Origin: an uncultured Brevundimonas sp.
Lineage (GTDB): Bacteria; Pseudomonadota; Alphaproteobacteria; Caulobacterales; Caulobacteraceae
DNA: 38,005 nt
Reading direction: 5' to 3'
Assembly: GCF_937863155.1 (NCBI RefSeq)
Contig: NZ_CALMFB010000072.1
Span: 1 to 38,005 of the forward strand
Shown here piece after piece: positions 14,760 to 23,880 of this stretch. The position numbers and the translations under genes were made by a program. Position 1 is the first letter of the stretch; each line of letters starts with the position of its first letter. The notes under the pieces were generated by a model, which searched no databases, was not told where the DNA came from, and was given only the letters and a program-made list of their open reading frames with translations.

Positions 14760-15977
14760 TTATCGACCGAAGTCTTGCGCCAGGGCCATCATCGCGGCGC
14801 GTTCCGGCGTCGAATATTCGTCGATCGCATCCTCTTCGCCCATGCGTATGGCGCGGATCAGGGCCGGCGTCATCGCCGACGACAGGGACCAGTTCCAGTA
14901 TCGCAGCACCGTCTGCGCTCGGTCGACCGCCAGCATGTCGAATGTCGTCTGCACCCGTGTCCAGGTTTCGTCGGGCGCGCCCTCGGCCGTGGTCTCGGGT
15001 CGGCGCATGGACCGCCACAGCGCCCGCAGGTCGTCCTTGCCCAGCCCCGTCGCCTTGCACAGGATCGCGGTCGGCTCTCCGCCCGGATCGCCCATGATCT
15101 TGGCCCCGGTCAGCGGCTTGATCCCCGCCAGATAGGCGATCTCGGCCGCCGTCTCGCGGCTCAGTCCCTGCTGGCCCGCCGACTGGACCGCATCCTCCAG
15201 GCTGGCGAAGGGGCTTTTCTCGATGGCGGCGCGATTGCGCTGGCGCCGCTCGATAAACTGCAGCGCCTTGCGCGACACCGGGTCCTGCCAGTTTTCGGCC
15301 GCAGCCATGGGAAAGACCCCATCGGCCACTTCCTGCATCACTTCGCGCGACACGGCGAACCGTTGCAGAATGGTGCGGCGGTCTTCGCCATCGCACCACC
15401 AGAACATCACATAGGCGCCCGATGGCCTCAGCTCGGGCCGTTTCAGCAACGCGCCGTTCAGTTCGGGTCGGCTGCGGCTGGCGGCCACCGCCATCTCCAC
15501 CGCCGCCTGCGAAAGGCGCGCGGTCGGATTGCGCAGCACCGCCTCGATCACGCCCGGCTCGCCAAAGCCGATCAAGGTCTCCGTCACCACCTCGGTCAGG
15601 CCGCGCCGGCTGGCCATCAGGAACCGATGCTCGGTGCCCGTGTCGCGCGCGCAGGCGATCAGATCGGCGTCGGTCAGGGACGCGCACTGTTCGATCAACA
15701 GGCCCGCGATCATCGGTTCATCCCGCAGCAGCAGGCGCGCCAGACTGTTGGGCAATTCCGCCAGCGGCGCCAGTCGCGCCGCCACCCGCCGCCGTTCCTC
15801 CGGCGCCGCCAGTCTCAGCATCTCGACCAGCAGGTCGCCGGTCACCGCCCGCTCGAAGGCGTTGATCCGGCTGGCGGGCAGGCTGACGACATCGGCCAGG
15901 CGCTTCAACAGCGCGTGGCGCGCCTTGAACGCCCCCTCCGGGGCGCCGTCCGCCAGGGCCGGGACCGCATCGCTCAT
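14760..15977 (-). CDS. DUF2336 protein, copy 2
   Basis: This is a 405-residue helical protein of the DUF2336 family, paralogous to the plus-strand copy at 13003-14106. Shared signatures include the early unit PEERRRVAARLAPLAELP, LTDADLIACARDTGTEHRF, and a central NPTARLSQAAVEMAVAASRS equivalent to copy 1's RLSRAASETAVERA. It ends with the late segment RYWNWSLSSAMTPALIRAIR. It has no catalytic motif or signal peptide and is likely a cytoplasmic scaffold. mucR lies 125-152 nt downstream on the same strand and could be co-transcribed. A 14-bp palindrome containing GGTTAACC lies 19 nt upstream of its ATG. Confidence 0.9.
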   Translation of the reverse strand: MSDAVPALADGAPEGAFKARHALLKRLADVVSLPASRINAFERAVTGDLLVEMLRLAAPEERRRVAARLAPLAELPNSLARLLLRDEPMIAGLLIEQCASLTDADLIACARDTGTEHRFLMASRRGLTEVVTETLIGFGEPGVIEAVLRNPTARLSQAAVEMAVAASRSRPELNGALLKRPELRPSGAYVMFWWCDGEDRRTILQRFAVSREVMQEVADGVFPMAAAENWQDPVSRKALQFIERRQRNRAAIEKSPFASLEDAVQSAGQQGLSRETAAEIAYLAGIKPLTGAKIMGDPGGEPTAILCKATGLGKDDLRALWRSMRRPETTAEGAPDETWTRVQTTFDMLAVDRAQTVLRYWNWSLSSAMTPALIRAIRMGEEDAIDEYSTPERAAMMALAQDFGR

Positions 15978-15996
15978 GGTCCGAACCTTAGTGCGG

Positions 15997-16010
15997 CGCG
16001 GTTAACCGCG
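15997..16010. promoter_or_regulatory. 14-bp palindrome with TTAACC (CtrA half-site-like)
   Basis: CGCGGTTAACCGCG is a perfect palindrome between cysK (stop at 16021) and the DUF2336 start (15977). It contains TTAACC on both strands, the half-site form bound by CtrA. It could be an operator for the DUF2336-mucR unit or a cysK terminator without a T tract. Confidence 0.45.
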
Positions 16011-16020
16011 GGTATCGGCG

Positions 16021-17001
16021 TTACAGCCCCTCGAACAGGGCCGTCGACAGATAGCGCTCGGCGAAGCTGGGGATCACGACCACGATGGTTTTGCCCGCAT
16101 TCTCGTCCCGCGCCGCCTGGCGATAGGCCGCCACCAGGGCCGCGCCGGAGCTGATGCCGACCGGCAGACCTTCGACCCTGGCCGCCTGGCGCGCCATGGC
16201 GAAGGCGTCGTCATTGGTCACCGTCTCCACCCCGTCGATCAGGCCGGTGTCCAGAACCGAGGGCGTGAAGCCCGCTCCGATGCCCTGGATCTTGTGCGGC
16301 CCCGGCTCTCCGCCGGACAGAACCGGGCTGTCGGCCGGTTCGACCGCGATCATCCGCACGCCGGGCTTGCGCGCCTTCAGCACCTGCCCGACGCCGGTCA
16401 CCGTGCCGCCGGTGCCCACGCCCGCGATCACCATGTCCACGGCGCCGTCGGTGTCGTTCCAGATTTCCTCGGCCGTGGTGACCCGGTGGATGGCCGGGTT
16501 GGCGGGATTATCGAACTGGGCCGGGCTGACCGCGCCGGGCGTGGCCTCCAGCAGCTCCTGCGCGCGGGCGATGGCGCCTTTCATGCCTTTCTCGGCCGGC
16601 GTCAGCTCCAGCTCGGCGCCCAGCAGCTTCAGCATCTTGCGCCGTTCGATCGACATGCTTTCCGGCATGACCAGGATCAGCCGATACCCCTTGGCCGCCG
16701 CCACAAAGGCCAGGGCGATGCCGGTGTTTCCGCTGGTCGGTTCGATCAGCACGCTGCCCGGCCCGATCTTGCCGGCCTGTTCCAGCGCCTCGATCATGGC
16801 CACCCCGATCCGGTCCTTGACCGAGGCCAGCGGGTTGAAGAACTCCAGCTTGGCCAGAACCCGCGCCTTGGCGTTCATCTGTTCCGACAGCCGCGACAGT
16901 TCGACCAGCGGCGTATCGCCGATGGTGTCCAGGATCGAGGCGTACACCTTGCCGCGCCCCGACTTCTGGTGGCGCGAAGGATCATAGGCGGCGTCGGTCA
17001 T
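16021..17001 (-). CDS. cysK: Cysteine synthase A (O-acetylserine sulfhydrylase)
   Basis: This PLP enzyme makes L-cysteine from O-acetyl-L-serine and sulfide. Its 326 residues match the family. [19 protein letters not shown] contains the PLP lysine (SVKDR). [13 protein letters not shown] is the substrate loop, [12 protein letters not shown] the phosphate-binding loop, and [11 protein letters not shown] the late motif. ATG at 17001 follows a short GAGAC ribosome-binding sequence; the upstream open frame reads as random. It is the last gene before a divergent Lrp/EamA pair, on the same strand as the Lrp gene (87 nt gap). Confidence 0.96.
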   Translation of the reverse strand: MTDAAYDPSRHQKSGRGKVYASILDTIGDTPLVELSRLSEQMNAKARVLAKLEFFNPLASVKDRIGVAMIEALEQAGKIGPGSVLIEPTSGNTGIALAFVAAAKGYRLILVMPESMSIERRKMLKLLGAELELTPAEKGMKGAIARAQELLEATPGAVSPAQFDNPANPAIHRVTTAEEIWNDTDGAVDMVIAGVGTGGTVTGVGQVLKARKPGVRMIAVEPADSPVLSGGEPGPHKIQGIGAGFTPSVLDTGLIDGVETVTNDDAFAMARQAARVEGLPVGISSGAALVAAYRQAARDENAGKTIVVVIPSFAERYLSTALFEGL

Positions 17002-17087
17002 GGCGGGTCTCTGTTGGCGTTTCGGCCTCCGTAAATGAGGGGCCGCCCCGCCTTCGCGCAAGCCCACGGCGGCGTGAACCTGCGCGC

Positions 17088-17570
17088 CTATCGCTTCAGA
17101 ACCGCCCGCGACGGGTCAAAGCCGACGACCTCGCGGATCACGATCATGCTCTGGAACCCGCGCACCTTGGCCTCGGTCGTCAGTTCGCGCAGACAGAAGG
17201 CCTCGTATTCGGCCATCGAGCGCACGGCGACGGTGACCAGGAAATCCGTTTCGCCCGTCACGTCCCAGGCGCCCTGAACCTCCGGGCTGGCGGCCAGGGC
17301 GCGCTTGAACGCCTCCATCGCCGGTCGTTCCTGGTTCATCATCTCGACCTGCACATGCAGCACGATGCGCGGCTCGACCCGCGCCGGATCCACGATGGCC
17401 ACATCGCCCCGGATCACCCCTTCGGCCCGCAGACGCCTCAGGCGCCGCAGCACCGCCGATTCCGACAGGCCGACCGCCTCGGCGGTCATGCGCGCCGGCT
17501 CCAGATTGTTGCGCCGGACCCGCGCCAGGATGCGATGATCGAAATCATCCAAATCGACGAAATCCGTCAT
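17088..17570 (-). CDS. Lrp/AsnC-family transcriptional regulator
   Basis: This is a 160-residue feast/famine regulator. N-terminal [41 protein letters not shown] (about residues 6-55). C-terminal RAM effector domain: [38 protein letters not shown]. The start at 17570 is supported by an AAGAGG ribosome-binding site seven bases upstream. It is divergent from an EamA exporter, 83 nt apart, a common arrangement in which Lrp senses an amino acid and controls its exporter; that link is inference. Confidence 0.94.
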   Translation of the reverse strand: MTDFVDLDDFDHRILARVRRNNLEPARMTAEAVGLSESAVLRRLRRLRAEGVIRGDVAIVDPARVEPRIVLHVQVEMMNQERPAMEAFKRALAASPEVQGAWDVTGETDFLVTVAVRSMAEYEAFCLRELTTEAKVRGFQSMIVIREVVGFDPSRAVLKR

Positions 17571-17653
17571 TAAGCGCCTCTTCATGACGAAAACAGGCGC
17601 ATTGACGCCTGAATCGCCCAGAAGCGCAAGCCGCTTTTCGCTAGCCTTGGGCC

Positions 17654-18580
17654 ATGACCGCCCTGCCCGTGAACACCGCCGCCTTCCGCACCCGCTGGGC
17701 GCCGATCGTGCCCTATGTCGCCCTGTTCGCGGCGATGATCTCGCTGTGTTTCGGCACCTCCTTCGCCAAACAGCTGTTCCCCCTGGTCGGGGCCCAGGGG
17801 ACCGCCGCCCTGCGCGTCGGTCTGGCGGCCATCATCCTGACGGCCCTGTTCCGGCCGTGGCGCATTCGCCTGGGGCCGGGCGACCTGGGCCGGCTGGTCG
17901 CCTTTGGCGCGGCCATGGGCCTGCTGAACCTGACCTTCTATCTGTCGCTGAAGACCATCCCCCTGGGCCTGGCCCTGGCCATCGAGTTCACCGGGCCCCT
18001 GGCCCTGGCGCTGATCCATGCGCGGCGGCCGGTCCATTTCGCCTGCATCGGCCTGGCGGCGCTGGGCCTGGTCCTGCTGCTGCCGATCAACGGGGCCAGC
18101 AGCCTGGACCCCGTGGGCGTCGGCTTCGCCCTGATCGCCGCCGTCTGCTGGGCGCTGTACATCGTCTTCGGCAAGCGGCTGGGCCACATCCCCGCCGGCC
18201 CGTCGGTGGCCCTGGGCATGACCGTGGCCGCCCTGGTCATCCTGCCTTTCGGCGCCGCCGAGGCGGGGCTGAAGCTGATCCACCCGTCGATCCTGGTCGT
18301 CGCCGTGGTCGTGGCTATCGCTTCCAGCGCCGTGCCCTATTCGCTGGACATGATCGCCATGCGCGGCATGCCCAAGCGCACCTTCGGCGTTCTGCTCAGC
18401 GCCGAACCGGCCATCGGCGCGGTCGCGGGGGTCTTCTTCCTGCACGAACTGCTCAGCGGCCAGCAGTGGCTGGCCATCGGCGCCATCGTGGCCGCCTCGG
18501 CCGGGGCCATCCTGACCACCCGGCCCGAGACGCCCGCCGCCGAGGCCGCCGCACCCGAGCCGATCCAGCCGCCCGCCTGA
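17654..18580 (+). CDS. EamA/RhtA-type DMT exporter
   Basis: This is a 308-residue inner-membrane transporter with about ten hydrophobic helices in two EamA repeats (about 20-145 and 155-290). RhtA-like features include [23 protein letters not shown] in helix 1-2, LEFTGPL-like [12 protein letters not shown], and [13 protein letters not shown] in the second repeat. Family members export threonine, homoserine or other metabolites. It is divergent from an Lrp regulator. The C-terminus (about 290-308) is an Ala/Pro-rich tail. No truncation is seen. Confidence 0.93.
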   Translation: MTALPVNTAAFRTRWAPIVPYVALFAAMISLCFGTSFAKQLFPLVGAQGTAALRVGLAAIILTALFRPWRIRLGPGDLGRLVAFGAAMGLLNLTFYLSLKTIPLGLALAIEFTGPLALALIHARRPVHFACIGLAALGLVLLLPINGASSLDPVGVGFALIAAVCWALYIVFGKRLGHIPAGPSVALGMTVAALVILPFGAAEAGLKLIHPSILVVAVVVAIASSAVPYSLDMIAMRGMPKRTFGVLLSAEPAIGAVAGVFFLHELLSGQQWLAIGAIVAASAGAILTTRPETPAAEAAAPEPIQPPA

Positions 18581-18600
18581 GGCCCGATCTTCACCCCCGG

Positions 18601-18625
18601 TTAACCATGACGGCCCAAAGGTTAA
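18601..18625 (+). promoter_or_regulatory. Paired GTTAAC boxes upstream of fliI (CtrA-like)
   Basis: TTAACC at 18601-18606 and TTAACG at 18622-18627 lie 21 bp apart start to start, that is the usual 11 bp of TTAA-N7-TTAA plus one helical turn. They lie 23-47 nt before the fliI start in a 67-nt gap. In Caulobacter, class II flagellar operons are CtrA activated. Confidence 0.5.
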
Positions 18626-18647
18626 CGCCTGTTCCGGGGTCATCCGT

Positions 18648-19991
18648 TTGCGCAATCTCGCCGCCGCCGTCGAAGCGATCGACCCTCTGGTCGTCACCGG
18701 CCGCGTGGCGGGCGTCAGCGGCCTGCTGATCGAATCCCGCGGCGGCCTGTCGCGTCTGGCCGTCGGCGCCCGAGCCGAGATCGCCCGGCGCGGCCTGCCC
18801 GCCCTTCCGGCCGAGGTCGTCGGCTTTCGCGACGCCAAGGCCCTGCTGATGCCGTTCGGCCCGGTCGAGGGGGTCACCCCCGGCGCCGACATCCGCATCA
18901 TCGACGTGGCCGCCACCGTGCGCCCGACCACCGCCTGGCTGGGCCGCATCATCGACGCCTTCGGCAATCCCATCGACGGCAAGGGGCCGCTGCCGACCGG
19001 TCCCGTCCCCTATCCCCTGCGCGCGCCCCCGCCTCCGGCCCATTCGCGCGGCCGGGTGGGCGAGCGGCTGGACCTGGGCGTGCGGGCCATGGACGTCTTC
19101 ACCACCACCTGCCGGGGCCAGCGTCTGGGCATCTTCGCCGGCTCGGGCGTCGGCAAGTCGGTGCTGCTGTCGATGCTGGCGCGTCAGGCGACCTGCGACG
19201 CTGTCGTGGTCGGCCTGATCGGCGAACGCGGCCGCGAGGTGCGCGAGTTCATCGAAGAGACCCTGGGCGAAGAGGGCCTGCGCCGCGCCATCGTCGTGGT
19301 CGCCACCAGCGACGAACCGGCCCTGAAGCGGCGCCAGGCGGCCTATATGACCATGGCCTGCGCCGAGTTCCTGCGCGATCAGGATCTGGAGGTGCTGTGC
19401 CTGATGGACTCCGTCACCCGCTTCGCCATGGCCCAGCGCGAGATCGGCCTGGCGGCGGGCGAACCGCCGACGACCAAGGGTTACACCCCCACCGTCTTCA
19501 CCGAACTGCCCAAGCTCTTGGAGCGCGCCGGCCCCGGTCCTATGCGGCCGGACGGCACGACCGCCGGGCCGATCACCGCCCTGTTCACCGTCCTGGTGGA
19601 CGGCGGCGACCATGACGAACCCATCGCCGACGCGGTGCGCGGTATTCTGGACGGCCATATCGTCATGGACCGCAAGATCGCCGAGCGCGGCCGCTTCCCC
19701 GCCATCGACGTGCTGAAGTCGGTCAGCCGCACCATGCCCGCCTGCCAGACTCCGCCCGAGCGCGAACTGAACCGCCGCGCGCGCCAGTGCCTCAGCGCCT
19801 ATTCCAACATGGAAGAGCTGATCCGCATCGGCGCCTATCGCACCGGCGCCGACCCCATCGTCGACCGCGCCATCGCCCTGAATCCGTCGCTGGAGGGGTT
19901 TCTGACCCAATCGCCCGACGATGCGACGCCGCTTTCGGATTCCTTTAACCGGCTGGAAGACATTCTAAACACCGGCATGATCAAGGAGTGA
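18648..19991 (+). CDS. fliI: Flagellar export ATPase FliI
   Basis: This is the F1-beta-like ATPase that energises unfolding and export of flagellar subunits, attached to the cytoplasmic face of the export gate. Its 447 residues are normal. Walker A is AGSGVGKS (about 164-171), with the GERGREV catalytic-loop motif about 25 residues on, and Walker B as [14 protein letters not shown]. The N-terminal beta-domain shows [12 protein letters not shown]. The start is TTG at 18648 with GGGG seven or so bases upstream; no better ATG precedes. CtrA-like boxes lie upstream. fliJ follows 4 nt later. Confidence 0.96.
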   Translation: MRNLAAAVEAIDPLVVTGRVAGVSGLLIESRGGLSRLAVGARAEIARRGLPALPAEVVGFRDAKALLMPFGPVEGVTPGADIRIIDVAATVRPTTAWLGRIIDAFGNPIDGKGPLPTGPVPYPLRAPPPPAHSRGRVGERLDLGVRAMDVFTTTCRGQRLGIFAGSGVGKSVLLSMLARQATCDAVVVGLIGERGREVREFIEETLGEEGLRRAIVVVATSDEPALKRRQAAYMTMACAEFLRDQDLEVLCLMDSVTRFAMAQREIGLAAGEPPTTKGYTPTVFTELPKLLERAGPGPMRPDGTTAGPITALFTVLVDGGDHDEPIADAVRGILDGHIVMDRKIAERGRFPAIDVLKSVSRTMPACQTPPERELNRRARQCLSAYSNMEELIRIGAYRTGADPIVDRAIALNPSLEGFLTQSPDDATPLSDSFNRLEDILNTGMIKE

Positions 19992-19995
19992 CGCG

Positions 19996-20406
19996 ATGAC
20001 CGCCTGGGCCCAATCGCTGATCCGCATCTCCAACTATGAGGTCGAGACGCTGCAAAAGCGCCTGGCCGAGATCACCGCGCGTCGGGCGTCGGCCGAAATG
20101 CGCCTGGCCGTTCTGGACGCCGAAGCCGAGGTAGAGCGCGAACGCGCCCGTCACGACGCCGAATCCGGCCTGCTGCTTCAGGCCTATCTGAACGGCTGGA
20201 AGGCTCGCAAGGGCGCCGCCGAGGCTGATCTGCACGGCCTGGACATCGAAGAAGAGGGCGCGCGCGACGCCCTGACCGGCGCCTTCGAGGAGCTGAAGAA
20301 GTTCGAGCATGTCGCCGAAACCACCCGGCTGAACGCCCTGATCGCCGCCGGCCGGCGCGAAACCGCCGCCTTCGACGAACTGGGCCTGCGCCGCCGGGCG
20401 TCCTGA
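19996..20406 (+). CDS. fliJ: Flagellar export chaperone/stalk FliJ
   Basis: This is a 136-residue, almost entirely coiled-coil protein (about residues 15-125, with ISNYEVETLQKRLAEI at the start). In the export apparatus FliJ is the gamma-subunit-like stalk of the FliI hexamer and an escort for chaperones. Assignment rests on size, coiled coil and position directly after fliI, since FliJ sequence is weakly conserved. An AAGGAG ribosome-binding site lies in the fliI end. A GH10 xylanase gene starts 5 nt after its stop. Confidence 0.85.
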   Translation: MTAWAQSLIRISNYEVETLQKRLAEITARRASAEMRLAVLDAEAEVERERARHDAESGLLLQAYLNGWKARKGAAEADLHGLDIEEEGARDALTGAFEELKKFEHVAETTRLNALIAAGRRETAAFDELGLRRRAS

Positions 20407-20411
20407 GCCCG

Positions 20412-21470
20412 GTGATCGACCGCCGCGCCTTCCTGGCCTCGACCCTGGCGCTGGCCGGCTGCGAGCGTGACGCAAATGCCCAAGCCACGCCCCGAACCGT
20501 CCCTCCGCTGAAATCCCTGGCGCCGTTTCCAGTCGGAACCTGCGCCATGACGGGCCAGTTCGACGACCCGCAATGGCTGGCCCTGGCCACCCGTCACTTC
20601 TCCCAACTCACGCCCGAGTGGGAGATGAAGATGGAATACATCCTTCAGGACGACGGCCGCCGCCGCTGGGATGCGCCCGACCGCATCGCCGTCTTCGCCC
20701 GCGACCACGGCCTGCGGATGCACGCCACCACCCTGATCTGGTACGCTCAGGACCACCCGTGGTTCAAAGCCCTGAGCGGCGACCGCTTCGCCCGCGAATA
20801 CGACCGCTACATCACCGATGTCGCCGCCCGCTATCGCGGCCAGGCCGTGGGCTGGGACGTGGTCAACGAGCCGGTGGCCGAAGACGGCGACGGCCTGCGC
20901 GACTGCCTGTACAGCCAGGCCCTGGGCCAGGACGGCTACATGATCCGCGCCTTCGAACAGGCCAGTGCCGCCGACCCGGACGCCGTTCTGTTCCTGAACG
21001 ACTACAATCTGGAGAACAATCCGGTGAAAGGCGCCACCTTCCTGCGCCTGCTGGAGCGTCTTTTGAAGGCCGGGGCGCCGATCGGCGGCATCGGAACCCA
21101 GTCGCATCTGGATATCGAGATTCCAGCAGGCCAGACCGCCGCCTTCATCCGTGAAGCCGCCCGTTTCGACCTGCCGATCCATGTGTCGGAACTGGACGCC
21201 TCGCTGCGTCGCGACGGCGCCTTCGACCCCCGTTCGCCCCGCCAGCGCCGCGACCAGCAGACCGCCCGCGTCGCCGAACTGACCCAGGCCTTCATGGATC
21301 TGCCGGCGGCCCAGCGTTACGCCTTCACCGTCTGGGGTGTGCGCGACACCGACAGCTGGCTGCGGCGCGATGCCCGCGACGACGGCAAGGACAGCCCGCT
21401 GCTGTTCGACGCATCAAGCCAGCCGACGCCGATGTTCGACGCCGTCGTCGGCGCCCTAAAGCCCGCCTAA
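20412..21470 (+). CDS. GH10 endo-1,4-beta-xylanase, Tat lipoprotein
   Basis: This endo-xylanase of glycoside hydrolase family 10 cleaves internal xylan bonds with retention. MIDRRAFLASTLALAGC is a twin-arginine signal with a lipobox Cys at 17, so it is membrane anchored or periplasmic/outer-surface. Acid/base Glu153 lies in WDVVNEP and nucleophile Glu260 in IHVSELD. The GTQSHLDI strand and FTVWGVRDTDSWL C-terminal block are also standard. The start is GTG at 20412, only 5 nt after fliJ, so it is likely transcribed with fliIJ. Its 3' end overlaps the convergent GH3 gene by 4 nt. Together the two give a xylan or oligosaccharide degradation pair. Confidence 0.94.
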   Translation: MIDRRAFLASTLALAGCERDANAQATPRTVPPLKSLAPFPVGTCAMTGQFDDPQWLALATRHFSQLTPEWEMKMEYILQDDGRRRWDAPDRIAVFARDHGLRMHATTLIWYAQDHPWFKALSGDRFAREYDRYITDVAARYRGQAVGWDVVNEPVAEDGDGLRDCLYSQALGQDGYMIRAFEQASAADPDAVLFLNDYNLENNPVKGATFLRLLERLLKAGAPIGGIGTQSHLDIEIPAGQTAAFIREAARFDLPIHVSELDASLRRDGAFDPRSPRQRRDQQTARVAELTQAFMDLPAAQRYAFTVWGVRDTDSWLRRDARDDGKDSPLLFDASSQPTPMFDAVVGALKPA

Positions 21471-23710
21471 CCGGCCAGCAGCTCGAACGTCCCTTCCAGC
21501 CCCGTCTCGGCCGAGGGCGCGATCCAGACCGTGAACCGGCCCGGTTCGGCGATCCAGTCCATCTCCGGCCCGACGAACGTCAGATCGTCGCGCGTCAGCG
21601 TGAAGGCGACCCGTTTCCGCTCGCCGGGGTTCAGGGCGACCCGCTGGAACCCCTTCAGCTGCCGGATCGGCCGGGTGATCGACGCCACACGGTCATGGAT
21701 ATACAGCTGAACCACCTCTTCGGCCGCCCGCGCGCCGGTGTTGGCCACCTCGGCCGACACGGTCAGCGATCCGTCCCAGGCCAGCCGGCCGTCGCCGACG
21801 TCCAGCCCGGCATAGTCGATCCGGCCATAGGTCAGCCCGTGGCCGAACGGCCAGGCGGCGGTGTTCAGCGTCTCGCGATAGCGCGCCTTGAACTCTTCGC
21901 CATGAACCAGGGTCAGCGGCGGCCGCCCCGTGACCTTGCGGTCGTAATGGAACGGCGACTGGCCCGTGTGACGCGGAAAGCTGACCGGCAGGCGGCCCGA
22001 CGGCGCGTGGTCGCCGAACAGCACGTCCGCCACCGCATGGCCCGTCTCGACCCCCAGGAACCAGGCGCACAGAATGGCGTCGGCCGACTTCGCCGCCCCG
22101 TCCAGCACCAGGGCGCGCCCCGATTTCAGGATCAGCACCACCGGCTTTCCGACCGCGACCACCGCCTCGACCAGCGCGCGCTGCGGGGCGGGCAGGCCGA
22201 TATCGACGCGCGACTGGGCCTCGCCCGACATGCGTTCGCCCTCGCCGACCACCATGACCACCACATCGGCGGCTGCGGCTGCAGCAACCGCCGCCTGGAC
22301 GCCGCCGGCGATCTCGCCTTCCGCCTCGCAGCCCTTGACCGTCATCAGCAACGACGGATCGTCCATGGCGGCGCGCAGGCCGTCTTCGATGCTGACGGCA
22401 TAGTTCGGATGGCCGAACAGCACCCACGGACCGTTCAGATGCTCCGGCCCGCCGACGAACGGCCCGATCAGGGCGATCTTCTGTCCCGCCTTGGCCAGCG
22501 GCAGCAGGTCGTTGCGGTTCTCCAGCATGACGATCGAACGCCGCGCCGCCTCGCGCGCCAGGTCACGGTGCGCCGGCTGGTCCGTCGTCTCGGCCGCGTC
22601 GGGCGCCATGCGGTTGAAGGGATCGTCGAACAGGCCAAGCGCCTGTTTCATACGCAGCACCCGGCGCACCGAGGCGTCGACCTCGGCCTCATCCACCGCG
22701 CCGGACCGCACCAGATCGGGCAGATGTTCGGCGTAGAAGCCGCTGGACATGCTCATGTCCACCCCGCCGTTGAACGCCAGCCGCGCGGCGTCGCGTTCAT
22801 CTTCGGCGAAGCCGTGGGCGATCAACTCCATGTCGCCGGTGAAATCCGACACCACGAAGCCGTCGAAGCCCCATTCGCCCTGCAGCACCGACTTGGTCAG
22901 CCAGGGGTTGGCGTGGCACGGCACCCCGCCCAGATCATTGAACGCCGCCATGGTCGACAGGGCGCCGGCCTGGAACGCCGCCTGGAACGGCGGGAAATAG
23001 ACTTCGCGCAGGGTCCGTTCGGAAATGTCGACCGAGTTGTAGTCCAGCCCCGCCGCCGCCGCGCCATAGGCCGCCAGGTGCTTGGGCGTGGCCAGCATCG
23101 CCTGGGCGTCCGACAGGCCCCGGTCGCCCTGGAACCCCCGCACCCGCGCGGTCGCCAGCAGGCACGCCAGATAGACGTCCTCGCCCGCGCCCTCGACGCC
23201 GCGGCCCCAGCGGGCGTCGCGCGCGATGTCGACCATGGGCGCGAAATTCCACGCAATGCCGGTAGCCGTGGCCTCGATCGCCGCTGCCCGCGCCGTGCGT
23301 TCCGCCAGATCGGGATCGAACGCCGCCGCCTCGGCCTGGGGCGTCGGGAAGATGGTGCGGAAGCCATGGATCACGTCGGCCCCGAACAACAGCGGAATCT
23401 TCAGGCGCGATTCCTCGACCGCCACCCGCTGCATCTCGCGGTGCCAGGCGGCGCTGTCGCCGTTGAACAGGGCGCCGATCCGCCCCTCGCGCACCGCCTG
23501 GGCCTGTTCCTCGATCGAGCCGGGCACGGCTTCCGGGTTCGCCGCCGTCGCCGGCGCGGGGGCCAGGGCGGCCGGCATGACCGTCAGCTGGCCGGCCTTT
23601 TCCTCCAGCGTCATGGCCGCGATCAGATCATCGATGAACCCCGCCGACATAGGGTCGAAAGCCATCTGGGCCATCGGGTCGGACTGAGGGATCGCGGCGG
23701 AATTAGGCAT
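21467..23710 (-). CDS. GH3 beta-glucosidase/beta-xylosidase
   Basis: This is a 747-residue retaining glycosidase, BglX-like, removing terminal glucose or xylose from oligosaccharides. Domain 1 is a TIM barrel (about 20-360) with the FGADVIHGFRTIFP, NFAPMVDIARDARWGRG and TPKHLAAYG blocks and nucleophile Asp289 in GFVVSDF. Domain 2 follows with IGPF and VVMVVGEGERMSGE, and a fibronectin III-like domain lies at the C-terminus (about 660-745). No signal peptide is visible at the MPNSAAIPQSD start, so it may act in the cytoplasm on imported oligomers, or an upstream start is missed. A LacI-type operator lies 17 nt upstream. The 4-nt overlap with the convergent xylanase suggests shared use. Confidence 0.93.
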   Translation of the reverse strand: MPNSAAIPQSDPMAQMAFDPMSAGFIDDLIAAMTLEEKAGQLTVMPAALAPAPATAANPEAVPGSIEEQAQAVREGRIGALFNGDSAAWHREMQRVAVEESRLKIPLLFGADVIHGFRTIFPTPQAEAAAFDPDLAERTARAAAIEATATGIAWNFAPMVDIARDARWGRGVEGAGEDVYLACLLATARVRGFQGDRGLSDAQAMLATPKHLAAYGAAAAGLDYNSVDISERTLREVYFPPFQAAFQAGALSTMAAFNDLGGVPCHANPWLTKSVLQGEWGFDGFVVSDFTGDMELIAHGFAEDERDAARLAFNGGVDMSMSSGFYAEHLPDLVRSGAVDEAEVDASVRRVLRMKQALGLFDDPFNRMAPDAAETTDQPAHRDLAREAARRSIVMLENRNDLLPLAKAGQKIALIGPFVGGPEHLNGPWVLFGHPNYAVSIEDGLRAAMDDPSLLMTVKGCEAEGEIAGGVQAAVAAAAAADVVVMVVGEGERMSGEAQSRVDIGLPAPQRALVEAVVAVGKPVVLILKSGRALVLDGAAKSADAILCAWFLGVETGHAVADVLFGDHAPSGRLPVSFPRHTGQSPFHYDRKVTGRPPLTLVHGEEFKARYRETLNTAAWPFGHGLTYGRIDYAGLDVGDGRLAWDGSLTVSAEVANTGARAAEEVVQLYIHDRVASITRPIRQLKGFQRVALNPGERKRVAFTLTRDDLTFVGPEMDWIAEPGRFTVWIAPSAETGLEGTFELLAG

Positions 23711-23726
23711 GAAGAACGAGGCTCGT

Positions 23727-23742
23727 CTGTAAACGGTTACAG
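23727..23742. promoter_or_regulatory. LacI-type operator upstream of the GH3 gene
   Basis: CTGTAA and TTACAG form a perfect 6-bp inverted repeat around ACGG with the central CG typical of LacI/GalR-family operators. It lies 17 nt upstream of the GH3 ATG, where binding would block initiation. No lacI-type gene is in the window. Confidence 0.55.
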
Positions 23743-23827
23743 CTTGTCATAGCCGAGAGCGTCCCACCCTTAAACCTCCGTCTTCGTCGCCGAAAGATGT
23801 TCGGGGTCCGGCAGGTCGGAAATGCGA

Positions 23828-23855
23828 AACGCCCGCCGGGCGTCCGGCGGGCGTT
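23828..23855 (-). terminator. Strong terminator hairpin after ctrA
   Basis: AACGCCCGCCGG (23828-23839) and CCGGCGGGCGTT (23844-23855) form a perfect 12-bp stem with a GCGT loop. On the minus strand it is 26 nt after the ctrA stop and ends in GTTTCGCATTT, a weak U-rich tail. This is the likely ctrA terminator. Confidence 0.75.
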
Positions 23856-23880
23856 CCACGATCTTTGGGGCCTGTCGCGA

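Noticed and set aside
21695-23752. 685-residue plus frame opposite the GH3 gene
   Set aside because: Antisense shadow of a clear GH3 glycosidase; His/Arg/Gln-rich without domain features.
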